Source: Bovifimicola ammoniilytica (GTDB lineage Bacteria > Bacillota > Clostridia > Lachnospirales > Lachnospiraceae). From it: a stretch of DNA of 64,000 bases. The position numbers and the translations under genes were made by a program. The stretch's first letter is position 1, and each line of letters starts with the position of its first letter. The notes beneath the pieces were generated by a model. The model saw only the letters and a list, made by a program, of their open reading frames with translations. It had not been told where the DNA came from and did no database searches. Where the stretch lies: positions 1 to 64,000 of the forward strand of contig NZ_JAOQJN010000007.1 of the NCBI RefSeq assembly GCF_025567085.1, read 5' to 3'. Below, piece by piece: positions 17,000 through 25,528 of this stretch.

Positions 17000-18343
17000 A
17001 TGTCGAAAGATGAGTATTTGATAACCGATACGCCCCTCAAAGCGTTGACGGTTTTTGCAATGCCAATGATTCTTGGAAGTTTTTTTCAACAAATATACAA
17101 TATGGCCGACTCTATTATTGTCGGCCAGTTTGTTAGTTCTTCCGCACTTGCAGCTGTCGGTGCATGTGCAGCATTGACCAATGTGTTCATTTGTGTGGCA
17201 CTGGGAGCCGGTGTCGGAGCCGGTGTGCTTGTGAGCCGTTATTTCGGAGCCAGGGAGTATGGCAAAATGAAAACAATCGTGTCAACCTCCTTGATTAGCT
17301 TTTTGCTTCTAAGTATAGTCCTTGGTGTTTTTGGCTTTTTCTTCGCCAGCTCGATGATGAGTGGACTGCAAACCCCTGCCGACATACTGGATGATGCAGT
17401 ACTGTATCTGCGGGTCTATTTTGTGGGCTTTCCGTTTCTGTTTATGTATAACATTCTTTCTACCATGTTCACCTCAATCGGCGAATCCAAAATTCCGCTA
17501 GGACTGCTGATTTTTTCGTCCATCCTGAATATTTTAATGGATCTTTGGATGGTAGCCGGGCTAGGTCTCGGTGTGTTCGGTGCGGCTATTGCAACCCTGA
17601 TTGCACAGGGAATTTCTGCAGTGTTTTCGTTTTTGATTTTCTTTGCACGGATGCAGCAATATAAAAGCCCCTTTAACAGGTTTGAACGGCAGGAGCTGTA
17701 TTCCATGCTTCGCATTGCGGTGCCGTCGGTTTTACAGCAGTCCACAGTGTCCATCGGTATGATGATTGTTCAGGCAGTGGTAAATCCTTTCGGTACACAG
17801 GCACTCGCTGGGTATACAGCAACGATGAGGGTGGAAAATGTTTTTTCATTGATCTTTGTATCCATCGGCAATGCGGTTTCGCCGTATGTTTCCCAGAATC
17901 TTGGCGCAAAGAAAATTGATCGTATTAAAAAAGGCTACCATGCTGCGCTGGTGCTGGATCTGTGCTTTGCGGTCATTGCGTTTGTAACCATTGAAGCGCT
18001 GCATACGCAGATCTCCTCACTGTTCTTAGGAAAAGACGGAACGGCGTTTGCTTATCAGGTGTCTGGTGATTATATGAGGTGGATTGGTTACTTTTTCATC
18101 TTCATGGGTATCAAGATGGCAACCGATGGAGTTCTTCGCGGTCTCGGAATTATGCGTCCGTTCCTCGTTGCAAACATAGTGAATCTTGCGATTCGTCTGT
18201 CTGTTGCCCTAATCTGTGCACCACGTTTCGGAATTGTCTTTGTCTGGCTTGCGGTACCAGTTGGCTGGCTTGCAAACTTTTTAATCTCCTATGTGGCTCT
18301 TAGGAGATCATGGTCGACTGATAAAATGGCATCCATTAGTTAA
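17000..18343 (+). CDS. MATE-family multidrug/Na+ efflux protein
   Basis: 447 residues with about 12 hydrophobic helices and two MatE repeats (about 12-172 and 238-398). The opening PLKALTVFAMPMILGSFFQQ and IYNMADSIIVGQFV are typical of this family's NorM/DinF-like members in Firmicutes. It exports cationic drugs or metabolites in exchange for ions. Of three nearby starts, the ATG at 17000 has the best spacing from GGAGG. GC content is higher than in its surroundings. The gene is flanked by the same short repeat on both sides, like a cassette. Confidence 0.88.
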   Translation: MSKDEYLITDTPLKALTVFAMPMILGSFFQQIYNMADSIIVGQFVSSSALAAVGACAALTNVFICVALGAGVGAGVLVSRYFGAREYGKMKTIVSTSLISFLLLSIVLGVFGFFFASSMMSGLQTPADILDDAVLYLRVYFVGFPFLFMYNILSTMFTSIGESKIPLGLLIFSSILNILMDLWMVAGLGLGVFGAAIATLIAQGISAVFSFLIFFARMQQYKSPFNRFERQELYSMLRIAVPSVLQQSTVSIGMMIVQAVVNPFGTQALAGYTATMRVENVFSLIFVSIGNAVSPYVSQNLGAKKIDRIKKGYHAALVLDLCFAVIAFVTIEALHTQISSLFLGKDGTAFAYQVSGDYMRWIGYFFIFMGIKMATDGVLRGLGIMRPFLVANIVNLAIRLSVALICAPRFGIVFVWLAVPVGWLANFLISYVALRRSWSTDKMASIS

Positions 18344-18375
18344 ATTCCAATTTTTGAAACTGAGAAATCGGAATT
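18342..18375 (+). repeat. Short hairpin repeat, copy 3
   Basis: Begins inside the MATE stop codon. AAATTCC and GGAATT can pair around the TTTTTGAAACTGAGAAATC centre. A group II intron 5' end follows it without a gap. Confidence 0.7.
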
Positions 18376-18480
18376 GTGCGCCCAGATAAGGGCGAGTAGT
18401 CTAGCAGGTGGAATGCCTGTCTGGTAAGGTCTAACCAACCGCCAGTAGCGAGTCTTGGGTCTTCCACAGTCTGCGTCATA
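18376..18480 (+). mobile_element. 5' fragment of a bacterial group II intron
   Basis: It opens with GTGCGCCCAGATAAGGGC, the consensus 5' end of bacterial group II introns. It runs through domain I-like pairing segments (CTAGCAGG...CCTGTCTGG; AACCGCCAGTAGCGAGTC). No reverse transcriptase or domain V follows; the sequence passes into a promoter at 18.5 kb. This is a decayed intron, cut after roughly 105-120 bases, inserted right behind the hairpin repeat. Confidence 0.7.
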
Positions 18481-18511
18481 CCAGCGTTTCTGAAGAAAAA
18501 ATCAAAAGATC

Positions 18512-18542
18512 TTGACTTGGAGTTAACTTCAAGTAGTATACT
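18512..18542 (+). promoter_or_regulatory. MerR-type promoter and operator
   Basis: TTGACT and TATACT are separated by 19 bp, the overlong spacer typical of MerR activation. The spacer holds ACTTGGAGTTAACTTCAAGT (18515-18534), a 20-bp palindrome with one mismatch. The MerR gene three hundred bases into the operon is the obvious ligand. Confidence 0.85.
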
Positions 18543-18564
18543 AATCGAAACAGGAGGTAAAAAG

Positions 18565-19062
18565 ATGAAGAAATTACTGATTATATATTATTCATGGTCA
18601 AATGGAAACACGGAAAGAATTGCAAAAATGCTGCAGAGTGAGACTGATAGCGATATTCTAAAAATAGATACCGTAGTTCCATATTCTGGCAGTTATGATG
18701 ATGTGGTAAATCAGGGACAGAATGAAGTGCAGCGCGGATATGAACCTGAAATTAAACCGCTGTATATCAATATTGCAGATTATGATGTCATCGCAGTTGG
18801 GACACCTACATGGTGGTACACAATGGCTCCGGCTGTAAAAACATTTCTGCACCAACAGGATTTTACCGGAAAGACAGTAGTACCTTTTATGACAAATGGT
18901 GGCTGGCCAGGGCATGTAATAAAGGATATGAAAGCAGCCTGCAAAGGCGCAAATGTGGTTTGCGATATGCAGATACAGTTTGATTCTACAGGTGGAAGTA
19001 ATCTGGAGACACCTCAGGAACAAATTAATGAATGGATACAGAGTGTGAAAAATCTTCTTTAA
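18565..19062 (+). CDS. Flavodoxin-family FMN protein 1
   Basis: 165 residues from the ATG after CAGGAGGTAAAAAG; the open frame upstream crosses the promoter. The N-terminal FMN phosphate loop is YYSWSNGNTERIAKML, and FMN ring contacts are likely in GTPTWWYTMAPAVKTF and NGGWPGHV. It is a flavodoxin-like electron carrier or quinone/nitro reductase partner. It is first gene of the MerR-controlled operon and is followed by the regulator. A role in redox or electrophile stress is inferred from the operon. Confidence 0.85.
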   Translation: MKKLLIIYYSWSNGNTERIAKMLQSETDSDILKIDTVVPYSGSYDDVVNQGQNEVQRGYEPEIKPLYINIADYDVIAVGTPTWWYTMAPAVKTFLHQQDFTGKTVVPFMTNGGWPGHVIKDMKAACKGANVVCDMQIQFDSTGGSNLETPQEQINEWIQSVKNLL

Positions 19063-19078
19063 ATTATGGAGGAAAAAT

Positions 19079-19462
19079 ATGACAATAAAAGAAGTGTCAG
19101 AAAAATATGGTATTTCACAGGATACCCTCCGTTATTATGAGAGGGTTAATGTGATTCCTAAAGTTACAAGAACATCCGGAGGAATTCGGGATTACCAGGA
19201 AGAAGATCTTAGATGGGTTGAGCTTGCAGTATGTATGAGAAATGCAGGACTTCCCATAGAAAGTCTGATTGAATATCAAAGGCTATTTAGGGCGGGAGAT
19301 TCTACAATACCTGCGAGACTTGAGTTGTTGAATGAGCAGATGGATATTCTTCAGAAGCAAAAAGAGCAGATAGAGGAAACTATGGACAGGCTTTCTTATA
19401 AGATATCACGGTATGAAGAAGCAGTGAAAACAGGAAAACTGGTATGGACAAAGGAGGAATAG
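19079..19462 (+). CDS. MerR-family regulator (NmlR/AdhR-like)
   Basis: 127 residues: winged helix-turn-helix at 1-70 (IKEVSEKYGISQDTLRYYER) and a dimerisation helix at about 80-118. There is no cysteine at the metal-binding positions of CueR/MerR; the cysteine in VCMRNAG lies in the first domain, as in aldehyde/electrophile-responsive members. It probably untwists the 19-bp-spacer promoter at 18512 and so activates its own operon. Confidence 0.88.
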   Translation: MTIKEVSEKYGISQDTLRYYERVNVIPKVTRTSGGIRDYQEEDLRWVELAVCMRNAGLPIESLIEYQRLFRAGDSTIPARLELLNEQMDILQKQKEQIEETMDRLSYKISRYEEAVKTGKLVWTKEE

Positions 19463-19467
19463 TACAA

Positions 19468-19974
19468 ATGGCAAAGCTGGTAGCATTTTATTCAAGAGCA
19501 GATGAAAATTATTTTGGCGGTTCCATGAAATATATTCAGATTGGCAATACTGAGAAAGCTGCAAAAACGATAGCTGATATGACAGGAGCAGACCTTTTCA
19601 AAATCGAGCAAAAGATTCCCTATGCCGCTGATTATAATACCTGCATTGCACAGGCAAAAGAGGATAAACAGACAGGAAAACGACCAGAGATACTAAATCT
19701 GCCACAGGACATAGATCAATATGACGAGATTTATCTTGGATACCCGAATTACTGGGGAACCATGCCAATGGCTGTATATACTTTTCTGGAAAGTTATGAT
19801 TTTACAGGAAAGAAAATTCATCCATTCTGTACGCATGAAGGAAGCGGATTGTCAAATACGGAGAGTGATATTAAAAAAAGTGCAAAAGGTGCAGTGATTG
19901 AGAAAGGCATTGCGATACATGGAAGCAGCGTAGATCAAGCGAAAGATGTACTTGAAAGATGGATACAGAAATAG
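19468..19974 (+). CDS. Flavodoxin-family FMN protein 2
   Basis: 168 residues from the ATG downstream of AAAGGAGGAAT. It has the flavodoxin fold: YSRADENYF...IGNTEKAAKTIA in the N-terminal phosphate loop, YLGYPNYWGTMPMAVYTFLE, and CTHEGSGLSNTESDIKK as the flavin-ring loop. The protein is related to, but distinct from, the first flavodoxin. It overlaps the end of merR. It may supply electrons to, or act with, the reductase at the end of the operon. Confidence 0.82.
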   Translation: MAKLVAFYSRADENYFGGSMKYIQIGNTEKAAKTIADMTGADLFKIEQKIPYAADYNTCIAQAKEDKQTGKRPEILNLPQDIDQYDEIYLGYPNYWGTMPMAVYTFLESYDFTGKKIHPFCTHEGSGLSNTESDIKKSAKGAVIEKGIAIHGSSVDQAKDVLERWIQK

Positions 19975-19985
19975 AGGTTAGAAAA

Positions 19986-20540
19986 ATGGAATGCAAGGAA
20001 ATACGTGTTGATGTAAGAACTGCGTCAATAAAAGAAAGTGCAGAAGGGCAACGTCAGACAAAAATATTATTTCAGATTAATCATACAATGCCTTTTACTG
20101 ATGAATATAATTATTTATTAAAGGAATTGTTTGGAAATAACCTAGGAGATGGGAGTATGATATCACCACCGCTTAATGGAGCATGTGTTGGAAGCGTAAA
20201 GATTGGCAGGAATGTATTTATCAATTCTAATCTTCTTGCAATGGCAAGAGGTGGAATAACGATTGAAGATAATGCTATGATTGCTGCAAATGTACAGCTT
20301 ATTTCCAATAATCATGATCCATATGATTTGTGTACTCTGACTTGTAAGCCTGTTCTGATAAGAGAATATGCCTGGGTAGGAGCTGGAGCTACGATACTTC
20401 CGGGAGTATGTATCGGAAGACACGCAATTGTGGGAGCTGGATCTGTAGTGACAAAGGATGTACCGGATTATGCAGTAGCAGTTGGAAATCCGGCAAAAGT
20501 AATAAAAATGCTTGATAAAGAAAAATTTCAGGAGGACTAA
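19986..20540 (+). CDS. Maltose/galactoside O-acetyltransferase-type (left-handed beta helix)
   Basis: 184 residues. Hexapeptide repeats run from about 70 to 170 (VKIGRNVFINSN, ITIEDNAMIAANV, ATILPGVCIGRHAIVGAGSVV). The acceptor-site His is in ISNNHDPYD, and the C-terminal end is the VAVGNPAKVIK typical of acetyl-CoA-dependent sugar O-acetyltransferases. The ATG at 19986 follows AGAGGTTAG; a start 9 codons earlier overlaps the flavodoxin. Its link to redox enzymes in the operon is unexplained, though this grouping recurs in Clostridia. Confidence 0.82.
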   Translation: MECKEIRVDVRTASIKESAEGQRQTKILFQINHTMPFTDEYNYLLKELFGNNLGDGSMISPPLNGACVGSVKIGRNVFINSNLLAMARGGITIEDNAMIAANVQLISNNHDPYDLCTLTCKPVLIREYAWVGAGATILPGVCIGRHAIVGAGSVVTKDVPDYAVAVGNPAKVIKMLDKEKFQED

Positions 20541-20544
20541 AAAG

Positions 20545-21384
20545 ATGGAAAATATGAAGTTGAATAACAATTTGGAATGTCCAATGCTTGGACTAGGAAC
20601 TTTTATGTTATTACCAGAGGATGCCTACACAAGTACATTAGAGGCATTAAAAATGGGATATTCCCTAATTGATACAGCAAATGCTTATGTAAATGAGCGT
20701 GCAGTTGGAAGAGCAATCAAGGATAGTGGAATTGACAGAAAAAATATATTTCTATCAACAAAAATATGGGCTAGTGAATATGAAAATGAGAATACTGTAG
20801 AAGAAACTCTAGAAAGACTTGGTGTTGATTATGTGGATTTACTTTATATACACCAGCCTGCAGGCAACTGGCTTGCCGGATACAGAATGCTTGAAAAAGC
20901 GTATAGAGAGGGCAAAGCAAAATCCATTGGTATCTCGAATTTTGAAGGAAAATATATGGAAGAGTTGGAAACAAAGTGGGAAATTCTACCTCAGTTTATT
21001 CAGGTGGAAGCACATCCATATTTCACACAGAAAGAACTTCGTGTAACTTTAGACAAATATGGAATTAAGCTTATGAGCTGGTATCCGCTGGGACATGGAG
21101 ATACAGCATTAATGAATGAGTTGGTATTTGCAGGACTTGGAAAAAAATATGGAAAAACACCTGCACAGGTTATTCTCCGTTGGCATACTCAGATGGGATT
21201 TGTTGTAATTCCTGGAAGTAAAAATGCAGAACACATTAAGGACAATATGGATATCTTTGATTTTGCATTAACAGATGAAGAAATGGAACAGATTGCAAAG
21301 CTGGACAAGAATGAAAGATATTATCACCGCACGGATGAACAGCTTGTACAGTTTGCAAACTGGAAACCAGAGTTTGAAAAATAA
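20545..21384 (+). CDS. Aldo/keto reductase
   Basis: 279 residues from the ATG after CAGGAGGACTAAAAAG. The TIM barrel family residues are visible: catalytic Asp and Tyr in SLIDTANAYVNERAVG, Lys in FLSTKIWASEYE, His in LLYIHQPAGNW, and NADPH-site residues in VVIPGSKNAEHIKDN. It reduces aldehydes or ketones with NADPH. As last gene of a MerR-controlled operon with two flavodoxins, it probably serves aldehyde or electrophile detoxification. Confidence 0.9.
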   Translation: MENMKLNNNLECPMLGLGTFMLLPEDAYTSTLEALKMGYSLIDTANAYVNERAVGRAIKDSGIDRKNIFLSTKIWASEYENENTVEETLERLGVDYVDLLYIHQPAGNWLAGYRMLEKAYREGKAKSIGISNFEGKYMEELETKWEILPQFIQVEAHPYFTQKELRVTLDKYGIKLMSWYPLGHGDTALMNELVFAGLGKKYGKTPAQVILRWHTQMGFVVIPGSKNAEHIKDNMDIFDFALTDEEMEQIAKLDKNERYYHRTDEQLVQFANWKPEFEK

Positions 21385-21498
21385 TATGGAGAAAATAGTA
21401 TGAGCAAAAATGATGTATGGCTGAATCAGTAAAATGGGGAAGTACGGAGCAACTGCTTCAATCTTTTTATCTAGATGTAGTTGTGGAGAATATTTGTT

Positions 21499-21924
21499 AT
21501 GATTAGAAAGTTGCTGAACGGAGATATCGATAGAGTTGCTGACATATGGTTAAAGACAAATCTGAAAGCACATTATTTTATTTCCAATCAATACTGGAAA
21601 AGTAATTATGAATTAGTGAAAGAAATGATGTCACAATCCGAAGTCTATGTGTATGAAGATGATAAAATGATTCAAGGATTTGTAGGACTAAATGCTGAAT
21701 ATATCGAAGGTATTTTTGTCTCCGATGAAATGCAGTCATGTGGCATAGGTAAGCTTTTATTAGATTATGTTAAGGATAAAAAAGTTAGCTTACGATTAAA
21801 TGTATACCAGAAGAATGCCAGAGCAATTTCTTTTTACCAAAGAGAAGGGTTCATTATTCAATGTGAAGATTTGGATGAAGATACTGATGAAAAAGAGTAC
21901 ACTATGCTATGGAAACGAAAATAG
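21499..21924 (+). CDS. GNAT-family N-acetyltransferase
   Basis: 141 residues from the ATG after GTGGAGAATATTTGTT. The GNAT core is visible: EGIFVSDEMQSCGIGKLLL (beta4 and the acetyl-CoA pyrophosphate loop) and LNVYQKNARAISFYQREGF. The substrate is unknown; the form fits YjaB/RimI-like enzymes acting on small molecules or protein N-termini. The 227-bp repeat begins immediately at its stop codon, so its downstream neighbour was changed by recombination. 21385-21498 holds only a 10-codon remnant. Confidence 0.8.
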   Translation: MIRKLLNGDIDRVADIWLKTNLKAHYFISNQYWKSNYELVKEMMSQSEVYVYEDDKMIQGFVGLNAEYIEGIFVSDEMQSCGIGKLLLDYVKDKKVSLRLNVYQKNARAISFYQREGFIIQCEDLDEDTDEKEYTMLWKRK

Positions 21925-22151
21925 AAATCGAGATTTGTCTGTGAAAAGCCCGTGAATAAGCGGATGTTAATATGTATTGCTTGTGGCAACGGCTCTATTG
22001 AATATAGAATTGAGCTATCAAAAACAAGGAGGCAGAGATTATGCTAAATGAAAATATCAAAAGAATTAGAAAGTCAAAAGGGCTGTCGCAAGAAGAACTG
22101 GCAATTAAACTGAACGTAGTAAGACAGACAGTATCAAAATGGGAGAATGGT
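21925..22151 (+). repeat. 227-bp direct repeat, copy 2 (leader plus HTH 5' end)
   Basis: Same sequence as 2540-2766. The left edge coincides with the end of the GNAT gene and the right edge falls inside codon 37 of the XRE gene. Confidence 0.85.
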
Positions 22152-22805
22152 GATACCGTTCCAAATACTGATACACTTAAGCTCTTATCTAAAGAATTTG
22201 ATGTTTCAATCAATACGCTTTTGGGAGAACCCAGAAAGCTGATCTGCCAGTGCTGCGGGATGCCAATTGATGATGAGTCCATATTGGGACGTGATAAGGA
22301 TGGCACATTAAATGAGGAGTATTGTAAATGGTGTTATGCAGATGGAACGTACACATATAACGATATGGATGAATTGATTGATGTATGTGTAAAGAATATG
22401 GTAAATGAAAGCTTTACCGAAGAACAGGCACGCACTTATCTGAAAGAAATGCTTCCAAAGTTAGATTATTGGAAAAGGTATGCTGAACTTAGTGATAATG
22501 GGCAGTTTGAAGAGTTTAAAAAGCAATTGATAAATGAAATTAATGATCTGCATATAGACGGACTTCCAAGGGTAGACAAACTAAATGCACTTGTGGGGAA
22601 ATATGTGAATCTGGAATATACTCTGCCGAATGGACAAAAAGTGAAATTCCTTGATGATCAGAAAACTTATCTAGGGAATCAACTGGAGTCCGAATTTGGA
22701 GGAGACAGGTGCTTCGGTATTCTGGCAGGCATGGATTTTATTCTGGTATGTACATATGAGAAAGCTGGTAAAAATCCAGAGCTGTTGATTTATAAAAAGA
22801 GATAA
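22041..22805 (+). CDS. XRE regulator fused to a zinc-ribbon domain
   Basis: 254 residues. HTH occupies 1-62; the first 37 residues are identical to those of the protein at 2656. A putative zinc ribbon follows at about 68-140 with ICQCCGMPIDDE and EYCKWCYADG (four Cys), matching the PF12674 type found in many anaerobes. The last 90 residues resemble a small domain (LNALVGKYVNLEYTLPNGQK). It is cytoplasmic, unlike its HTH twin. Its role is unknown; metal or redox sensing through the Cys cluster is plausible. Confidence 0.8.
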   Translation: MLNENIKRIRKSKGLSQEELAIKLNVVRQTVSKWENGDTVPNTDTLKLLSKEFDVSINTLLGEPRKLICQCCGMPIDDESILGRDKDGTLNEEYCKWCYADGTYTYNDMDELIDVCVKNMVNESFTEEQARTYLKEMLPKLDYWKRYAELSDNGQFEEFKKQLINEINDLHIDGLPRVDKLNALVGKYVNLEYTLPNGQKVKFLDDQKTYLGNQLESEFGGDRCFGILAGMDFILVCTYEKAGKNPELLIYKKR

Positions 22806-22986
22806 TATAAACAAGTTCCTGGGAAATAATCAATTCAAACTTAGAGGAATGGATATTATGATGAACTATATCCGGAAAAGAAAGAAACGAAGGGCAAAAT
22901 ATACCCGAATATGACAATATGGTGGATATTGTAAATGCAACAAATTCAAAAAAAGTGTTTATCAATTTAGGAGTAGCAAAAAAGAT

Positions 22987-23607
22987 ATGAAGAATAAGTT
23001 ATTTTTGATAATCATGGTAGTTATGGTATGTTCATTGACCGCATGTGGGCAGCAGGAAACCGGAACTATGACTAATACCGGAAACAGTACAGAGCAGGTC
23101 GTTACGAGTGAAGATAATAGTGAGCTGGCAACAGCAGAAGATAATAATATGGAGCAAACAGAGACGAAGGAACAAAATCAATTACAGGATGTGAAGCCTT
23201 CATATAAAGAATTCAGAGGCATATTAGATGAAATTGATTCGAATATTCAGCCGGGAACAGCCGAAAATGGAATGAATTCTATTAAAACTGCAGCACATTT
23301 GCTTAACTGGGGAGTTGGAACCAGTATGACCACAGATGAGGTTAAAAAAGTGACAGTATCATGGCTTTCTGATAAAGGAAACTCTGAACAGGAGGAATTT
23401 TCGAATAAGCTTGCATCTGTGTATGATGTATATCAGAAATTATTAGGTCCTGATGCAAAAGAATTACTTGAGCAGGCAGGCTGTGATGATGCGGCATATC
23501 CATGGAGTGATGCTCCTGTTGAAACAATTGAAGCAATTGTAGATGTAGTACAGCTCCCGGAGGGTTACGAAAATGATAATCCGGGTGCAAATGCTCATGT
23601 TACATAG
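22987..23607 (+). CDS. Lipoprotein of unknown function
   Basis: 206 residues. A signal peptide ends in a lipobox (SLTACG), so it is anchored outside the membrane by Cys20. A Thr/Glu/Asn-rich linker (about 25-70) precedes a helical domain (75-205) that I do not recognise. The preceding 22806-22986 contains only a decayed coding fragment (MMNYIRKRKKRRAKY). It may be the relic of a larger unit with the XRE gene, but no promoter or partner is evident. Confidence 0.65.
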   Translation: MKNKLFLIIMVVMVCSLTACGQQETGTMTNTGNSTEQVVTSEDNSELATAEDNNMEQTETKEQNQLQDVKPSYKEFRGILDEIDSNIQPGTAENGMNSIKTAAHLLNWGVGTSMTTDEVKKVTVSWLSDKGNSEQEEFSNKLASVYDVYQKLLGPDAKELLEQAGCDDAAYPWSDAPVETIEAIVDVVQLPEGYENDNPGANAHVT

Positions 23608-23717
23608 AGAAGCAGGAACAAATATAGCAAGGACAGTCGCCCCATGCTATTCCGAAGCAAGGGAACACGGTAGAAATGTTTACAGATTTATGCTATCATA
23701 TATGCAACAGCATTGAA

Positions 23718-23753
23718 CAGCGACGGTCTGGCGCAAACGCCATACCGCCGCTG
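23718..23753 (+). terminator. GC-rich hairpin before the second ECF gene
   Basis: CAGCGACGGTCTGGCG and CGCCATACCGCCGCTG pair around CAAA with small mismatches. The downstream T tract is weak, so it could be a terminator or a leader hairpin in this 243-bp gap. Confidence 0.5.
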
Positions 23754-23850
23754 CTGCTATCTCAAAAACTTTTTGAAAAACTTTCGGATTTGTTGTAAGT
23801 TTTCACTCTAAATCCATAGTACATAGGTAAGGGAGAAAGGAGGAGCCGCT

Positions 23851-24411
23851 TTGATAGAAGATGAAAAAATTATACAACTATTTTTCGAGCGTTCCGAGCA
23901 GGCAATCAAGGAGCTGGATTTGAAATATGGGAAAGTCTGTCACAAAGTATCATATAACATACTGCACAATAGACAGGACGCAGAAGAATGTGTCAATGAC
24001 GCTTATTTAGGAACATGGAACGCCATACCGCCACAGCGACCAAACCCTTTGCTGACATTCCTATGTAAAATTGTCCGCAATCTTTCCATCATGCGCCACC
24101 ATTCAAATACGGCTATAAAAAGAAACAGCACCTATGATGTTGCTTTAGAGGAATTAGAGGGATGTTTAGCGTCCGCAGCCACAGTTGAAGTGGAAATTGA
24201 AGCAGACGAATTGACCCGTATCATTGACAGTTTTCTTGAAACTCTGTCGCAGGAAAACCGGGTAATCTTTATGCGCCGCTATTGGTTTTCTGATACATAC
24301 CAGCAGATTGCAGAACGTGTCGGCATTACAGAAAACAATGCGGCTGTTCGTTTGACCCGCATTCGTAAACAAATGAAAGACTATCTAACAGAAAGAGAGG
24401 TTTCACTATGA
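23851..24411 (+). CDS. ECF-type RNA polymerase sigma factor
   Basis: 186 residues with a TTG start after GAAAGGAGGAGCCGC. Region 2 lies at 10-80 (AEECVNDAYLGTWNAIPP) and region 4 at 120-180 (FMRRYWFSDTYQQIAERVG). It is a paralogue of the sigma gene at 309-878, sharing the region 2 core and the FMRRYWFSD-type region 4. Its stop overlaps the ATG of the downstream membrane protein (ATGA), the normal sigma/anti-sigma coupling. Confidence 0.88.
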   Translation: MIEDEKIIQLFFERSEQAIKELDLKYGKVCHKVSYNILHNRQDAEECVNDAYLGTWNAIPPQRPNPLLTFLCKIVRNLSIMRHHSNTAIKRNSTYDVALEELEGCLASAATVEVEIEADELTRIIDSFLETLSQENRVIFMRRYWFSDTYQQIAERVGITENNAAVRLTRIRKQMKDYLTEREVSL

Positions 24412-25379
24412 AAGCAAAGAAATTTTCCGAAGCATTAGGAAATGTCCGTGATGAATATGTGAGTGAAGCTATCGCATATCAGAGTAAGCGCAAAAGTCGC
24501 AGTTGGCTCAAATGGGGAGTTGTTGCAGCTTGTCTGTGCCTGATAATGGTAGCTACGATTCCTCTTTGGCGGGGTAACTTTGTCAGCAATCAAGGTAACG
24601 AAGATAAAATTCAAGGTAACAAGGATAAAATTCAAGGTAACGAGGATAAAATCATTGATTCCGAGAATGGTGTGTCCATTCCAAAACTGGATGTAAACTT
24701 GTCTAACGATGTTGAGGCAGACATGATAGGATTCTTCATCTATCAAGGAAACTGCTATGTACAATATGAATGGTTTGATAATGCAGAGAGTATTGTCGGC
24801 GAATACCTTGGAACAGCATCCGGTTTAATTGATGAGTGGACGCCTGGAGATGGATATGTAGAACTTGCAGGTAGTGTCAGAGGTGATTTCTATTCTGTAA
24901 ACGGGTATGATCCTAATTTCATGCTGTGTATGAAGTACGATGACGGACAGGTTTCTACCTACATCTGTAATTCCGGCATTACGCTCAAATACGGCTCCGA
25001 ATTGTATGAAAAAAGGTTGCACCTGTCCGAAAACTACAGTGCGGTGCAGTTTGAAACACGTGAGTCATGGTATTACAGCAAAGACGAGGTTCATTCTCTG
25101 AATGGCGACGCAGAAACCGTCCAGTCCTTCTTAAATGCACTGAATACCGCAGAGTTTATACTGTGGTCAGATGTACCCGAAAAGGAAGGTTACACAACAT
25201 CTTCCATCTATGACACAGAAATGTACCATGTGTATTTTGAGATGAAAAATGGCTTAGTTGTTCATCTCCAACTGTACGAAAACGGGTATGTACGTTTTCG
25301 GGGAATGCCGGATATCTGTGTGCAACTCTCTCCCGATGACTATACTCCGTTTATAGACTTGATGAATAGAACATCGTAA
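24408..25379 (+). CDS. Membrane-anchored anti-sigma-like protein
   Basis: 323 residues: cytoplasmic N-terminus (1-38), one transmembrane helix (RSWLKWGVVAACLCLIMV and following, about 38-60), and a large extracytoplasmic domain. Just after the helix, DKIQGNK/E is repeated three times, encoded by an 18-bp tandem repeat at about 24592-24651, so the stalk length may vary between strains. The external domain has no family I can name. Pairing with the sigma gene and homology to the edge protein at 1-312 suggest a sensor anti-sigma factor. Confidence 0.75.
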   Translation: MKAKKFSEALGNVRDEYVSEAIAYQSKRKSRSWLKWGVVAACLCLIMVATIPLWRGNFVSNQGNEDKIQGNKDKIQGNEDKIIDSENGVSIPKLDVNLSNDVEADMIGFFIYQGNCYVQYEWFDNAESIVGEYLGTASGLIDEWTPGDGYVELAGSVRGDFYSVNGYDPNFMLCMKYDDGQVSTYICNSGITLKYGSELYEKRLHLSENYSAVQFETRESWYYSKDEVHSLNGDAETVQSFLNALNTAEFILWSDVPEKEGYTTSSIYDTEMYHVYFEMKNGLVVHLQLYENGYVRFRGMPDICVQLSPDDYTPFIDLMNRTS

Positions 25380-25528
25380 TCAAAAAATCAGCAAAATAGT
25401 AAAATCGATTGCCCATGCTCGTTGGTAATCAAAGGAGCAACAGTCTAAACTGCTATCGCTCCCGTTCATTATGAGAATAAAAAACTGAATACCCGCCGCA
25501 CATCACAGCGGCATACCAGCCGAAAAGG

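Noticed and set aside
16910..18375. True integron attC sites around the MATE gene
   Set aside because: The repeats are only 35 bp, lack paired RYYYAAC/GTTRRRY core sites, and no IntI-type integrase with the extra helix is present; kept only as a cassette-like observation.
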